From Candidatus Brockarchaeota archaeon (GTDB lineage: Archaea > Thermoproteota > EX4484-205 > DTQO01), in assembly GCA_017601265.1 (NCBI GenBank), contig JAFNJA010000067.1:2802-10554 (forward strand): 7,753 bases of DNA, read 5' to 3'. Position numbers and translations under genes: made by a program. How positions within the stretch are numbered: position 1 is the stretch's first letter; each line of letters begins with the position of its first letter. The notes beneath the pieces were generated by a model. The model was not told the DNA's origin, made no database searches, and was given only the letters and a program-made list of their open reading frames with translations. Below, piece after piece: positions 6,241-7,753 of this stretch.

Positions 6241-6415
6241 ACAGCGATAATCATAATATTTGAGAGCGCGTTTTCGAGTTAGACTGGAAGCGGGTGCTTT
6301 CACCAGCCTTTCCCTCGGGGTTACGGGTCTTTTCAGCTAAACGTAGTTTGTATACGAGTTGACGTAGTTATCCGGTCATCGAAGTTCTTTTGCCATTCGT
6401 TCCTCTTTGTCTTTG

Positions 6416-6766
6416 CTATAGTTGCTTAGTATGATCTGTAACTTTTATTCCTGGATTTTCCAGATTTAACATTTTTCGGGTACATTTATTATGACAACCG
6501 TCATAACGATGAGGCGTTCAATTTCCTTACGAGCGCTGTTTGTCTTGGAATGTTGTCAACTAATGCTGGTAATGGAGCATATTCCGACTTCGCTTCCAAA
6601 TTTTTTAACTACTTCTAGTTCGGCTAATCCTGTTAAATATCCAGCATTTGAAGCGCCACTGTTGCATGCGACAAGTCCTATTTTTAGATGCTCATCATCT
6701 TGCCTACGTTTTCTTATGAAATACAGCGCATGCTATAAATTAACTGCCTTGTCAGCTCCGTTTCAT
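6416..6766 (-). pseudogene. DGC-domain (putative zinc-binding) protein, decayed by indels
   Basis: On the minus strand a complete small protein can be rebuilt across frames. AAGGAGA (6780-6774) precedes ATG 6766-6764. The pieces are TELTRQLIYSMRCI, then HLKIGLVACNSGASNAGYLT and LAELEVVKKFGSEVGIC (frame of 6720), LPALVDNIPRQTALVRK (frame of 6575), IERLIV (frame of 6522), and DGCHNKCTRKMLNLENPG (frame of 6505) to TAG 6418-6416. The arrangement of Cys in VACNSG, GIC and DGCHNKC gives the four cysteines and central DGC motif for which this family is named; its biochemical role is unknown. Five single-base indels are needed, mostly losses from short A or T runs, so it cannot be translated as is. 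Base composition is about 35-40% GC, far below the host genes, suggesting transfer. Confidence 0.72.
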
Positions 6767-6791
6767 ATCTATGTCTCCTTTTCTCGGTGAT

Positions 6792-6867
6792 ACGGCTGGA
6801 TTAGTGCCGTCCTCGTTTCCGAGTTCCTGGCGGTGGCGGTTCCACTGGCCAGGGAGCCTCCCGCCAG
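6792..6867. other. Hairpin-rich segment between the two decayed genes
   Basis: Four stems can form in 76 bases: ACGGC/GCCGT (6792-6796, 6806-6810), CTCG/CGAG (6812-6815, 6820-6823), and an outer CTGG/CCAG (6827-6830, 6864-6867) enclosing two further hairpins, CGGTGG/CCACTG with one G-U pair (6831-6836, 6842-6847) and GGGA/TCCC (6852-6855, 6859-6862). This resembles a three-way junction. It begins where GC content jumps back up. It could be an insertion-sequence end or an RNA; no tRNA cloverleaf fits. Confidence 0.35.
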
Positions 6868-6870
6868 CCC

Positions 6871-7552
6871 ATGAGGAAAAGCAGGTCTGATGAAAGCCGA
6901 TCAGCTTCGAACCCAAAGTTCTGGCCCTGTTGAAAAGTTTGGCACGGCCTTACATACAGAGCGATAGCAACGGAAAAAGAGGCCATTGGAGTTCCGAAGG
7001 TATAGGTAAGAGGAGATCCCAAACCATGCGACTCTTTGGCGAGCGATGAAGCTGATGCCCGTAGCGTGGTTCGGGCAGCTCAACCAAGAGTTGAACAAAA
7101 CCTTCAAGGGCGACAGGGAGAGGACGGGCGACTCTACTGGGCTATCGACCTCTACCTACCTTCGATGGCGCGATCTGATGGGCGACATGGAGGGCGCGAA
7201 AAGGTTATCTTCGCAGCTCCACTGCCAAGTTCTTTTTTGAACGCTTGAGGTTGGTCTGCAATCTGCTATCGGAGACGGGAGTCTATAGCATCCTTATCAA
7301 GCCGAAGAGGAACGCGATCGCAAGGAGCAAGGGCTCGCAAGCATTGAGGAGGATGATCCTGAATTACGTCAAAGACAGGAAGGGTTTCCTTGAGAGGTAC
7401 GACAGCCCGAGACAAAATTCAGCCCGCTGAAGAGGACGATAGCGCACTGACCGAGGAGCAGGAAGAACAGGATGCGCGCATGTCATGGCGTAAAAAGGCT
7501 TGGTGTCGTCGTAAACCCTCCTAGATTAATATGTAGATGGAGCCTAGGCTAG
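6871..7552 (+). pseudogene. DDE transposase remnant (IS4/DDE_Tnp_1-like)
   Basis: Protein-like segments in changing frames follow transposase order. From ATG 6871 comes MRKSRSDE; then FEPKVLALLKSLAR (6906-6947), LTYRAIATEKEAIGVPKV (6949-7002), MKLMPVAWFGQLNQELN (from 7046), the catalytic-type motif DSTGLSTSTYLRWRD (from 7130), and SETGVYSILIKPKRNAIARS with GSQALRRM and KGFLERY (7245-7430). KFSPLKRTIAH then PRSRK (from 7415) recalls the C-terminal FSALK region, ending at TAG 7550-7552. At least five frame changes occur, and DSTG stands only about 55 residues before KPKRN, closer than in whole relatives, so an internal piece is probably gone. The element is dead. Terminal repeats were not found. 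The exact IS family is uncertain. Confidence 0.68.
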
Positions 7553-7585
7553 TGGAAAGTTTGTAAACAAAAAATATGCTCCACT
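7551..7585. repeat. Nested inverted repeats
   Basis: AGTGGA (7551-7556) is mirrored by TCCACT (7580-7585), and inside lies TTTGT (7560-7564), AA, ACAAA (7567-7571). It sits between the transposase remnant and the terminator of the minus-strand gene. Possibly an insertion-sequence end or a bidirectional terminator; function unproven. Confidence 0.35.
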
Positions 7586-7596
7586 TCAATGAAGGA

Positions 7597-7624
7597 TAAA
7601 AAAAGAAAAGAATGGGGATAAAAT
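7597..7624 (-). terminator. T-rich terminator of the minus-strand gene
   Basis: Read on the minus strand, the bases just after the stop codon at 7631 are rich in T: a TTTTAT near 7624-7619, TTTT at 7609-7606 and seven T at 7604-7598. Archaeal RNA polymerase stops at such oligo-T stretches without needing a hairpin. Confidence 0.5.
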
Positions 7625-7630
7625 AGTGGA

Positions 7631-7753
7631 TCAGAAAGGCACGAAGAACCTTATCAGGAGGAGGACGCCGCCAATTAAGCATGAGATGACGACGCCTATG
7701 ACAAAACCGATTGCTGCAGAAATTCCCGTGGTTTCGTAAAGCTTGCTTCCACC
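7631..7753 (-). CDS. C-terminus of an unrecognised protein ending in a membrane helix
   Basis: The gene enters from the right edge of the window on the minus strand; its last 40 codons and the stop TGA (7633-7631) are present. The visible end is GGSKLYETTG, then a long hydrophobic run (ISAAIGFVIGVVISCLIG and GVLLLI), closing RFFVPF. This is one transmembrane helix right at the C-terminus, as in tail-anchored or cell-surface archaeal proteins, or the last helix of a multi-span protein. No family can be named from so little. A T-rich terminator follows. It faces the transposase remnant tail to tail and is not a ribosomal gene. Confidence 0.65.
   Translation of the reverse strand, partial: GGSKLYETTGISAAIGFVIGVVISCLIGGVLLLIRFFVPF

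Noticed and set aside
6491..6790. Forward 99-codon frame in the low-GC block
   Set aside because: It is antisense to the DGC pseudogene, whose motifs are recognisable on the minus strand. The forward product has no recognisable feature.
6887..6911. CTGATGA followed by GAA, like a hammerhead ribozyme core
   Set aside because: The stem II arms (AAGC/GCTT) leave an extra base before GAA, and no closing stems I and III or cleavage-site triplet could be found.
6801..7022. Minus-strand frame of 73 codons
   Set aside because: It covers the hairpin segment and the antisense of transposase segments and has no recognisable motif.
1..7753. CRISPR array, tRNA or rRNA genes
   Set aside because: No regularly spaced repeats of 20-40 bases, no cloverleaf and no conserved rRNA stretches were seen on either strand.

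Overview
The window looks archaeal. The first three genes are the C-terminus of ribosomal protein L4 (uL4), then L23 (uL23) and L2 (uL2), in the order of the archaeal S10 operon. All have archaeal-type sequences, TTG is used often as a start codon, and neighbouring genes overlap by a few bases. The coding part is GC-rich (hand count at 5761-5820: 38 of 60). The lineage cannot be fixed from sequence alone. A thermophilic archaeon on the thaumarchaeal/aigarchaeal or crenarchaeal side is a guess.

Region 1 (1-1271) is L4-L23-L2. Region 2 (about 1272-4726) is a compact tungstate uptake operon where ribosomal protein S19 would normally follow: tupA (binding protein), tupB (permease), tupC (ATPase), and a ModE-like winged-helix regulator with a C-terminal binding-protein domain that should sense the oxyanion. 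The transport genes read cleanly. The regulator is split by a frameshift near 4117 and seems to lack a short segment there; TupC appears to lack about six residues just after Walker A. A doubtful small ORF follows.

Region 3 (4995-6164) holds a flavodoxin-like FMN protein, a 171-base gap with two mutually exclusive hairpins and a TATA-like element, and then S19 (uS19). The S19 core is intact, but its C-terminus runs out of the family's usual ending into foreign, AT-rich sequence.

Region 4 (about 6088-7552) is a gene graveyard. A low-GC block (20/60 GC at 6421-6480, 22/60 at 6601-6660) carries, on the minus strand, a decayed DGC-domain protein (a putative zinc-binding family). Its four cysteines are all recoverable across five single-base indels. 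Next come a hairpin-rich stretch and a forward-strand DDE transposase remnant in several frames. L22, the usual neighbour of S19, is absent. Region 5 (7597-7753) is the 3' end of a minus-strand gene whose product ends in a membrane helix, with a T-rich terminator behind it.

Together the window shows an S10 ribosomal operon broken twice: once by an apparently functional tungstate module in the host's own base composition, and once, at the S19 3' end, by decayed mobile or foreign DNA.
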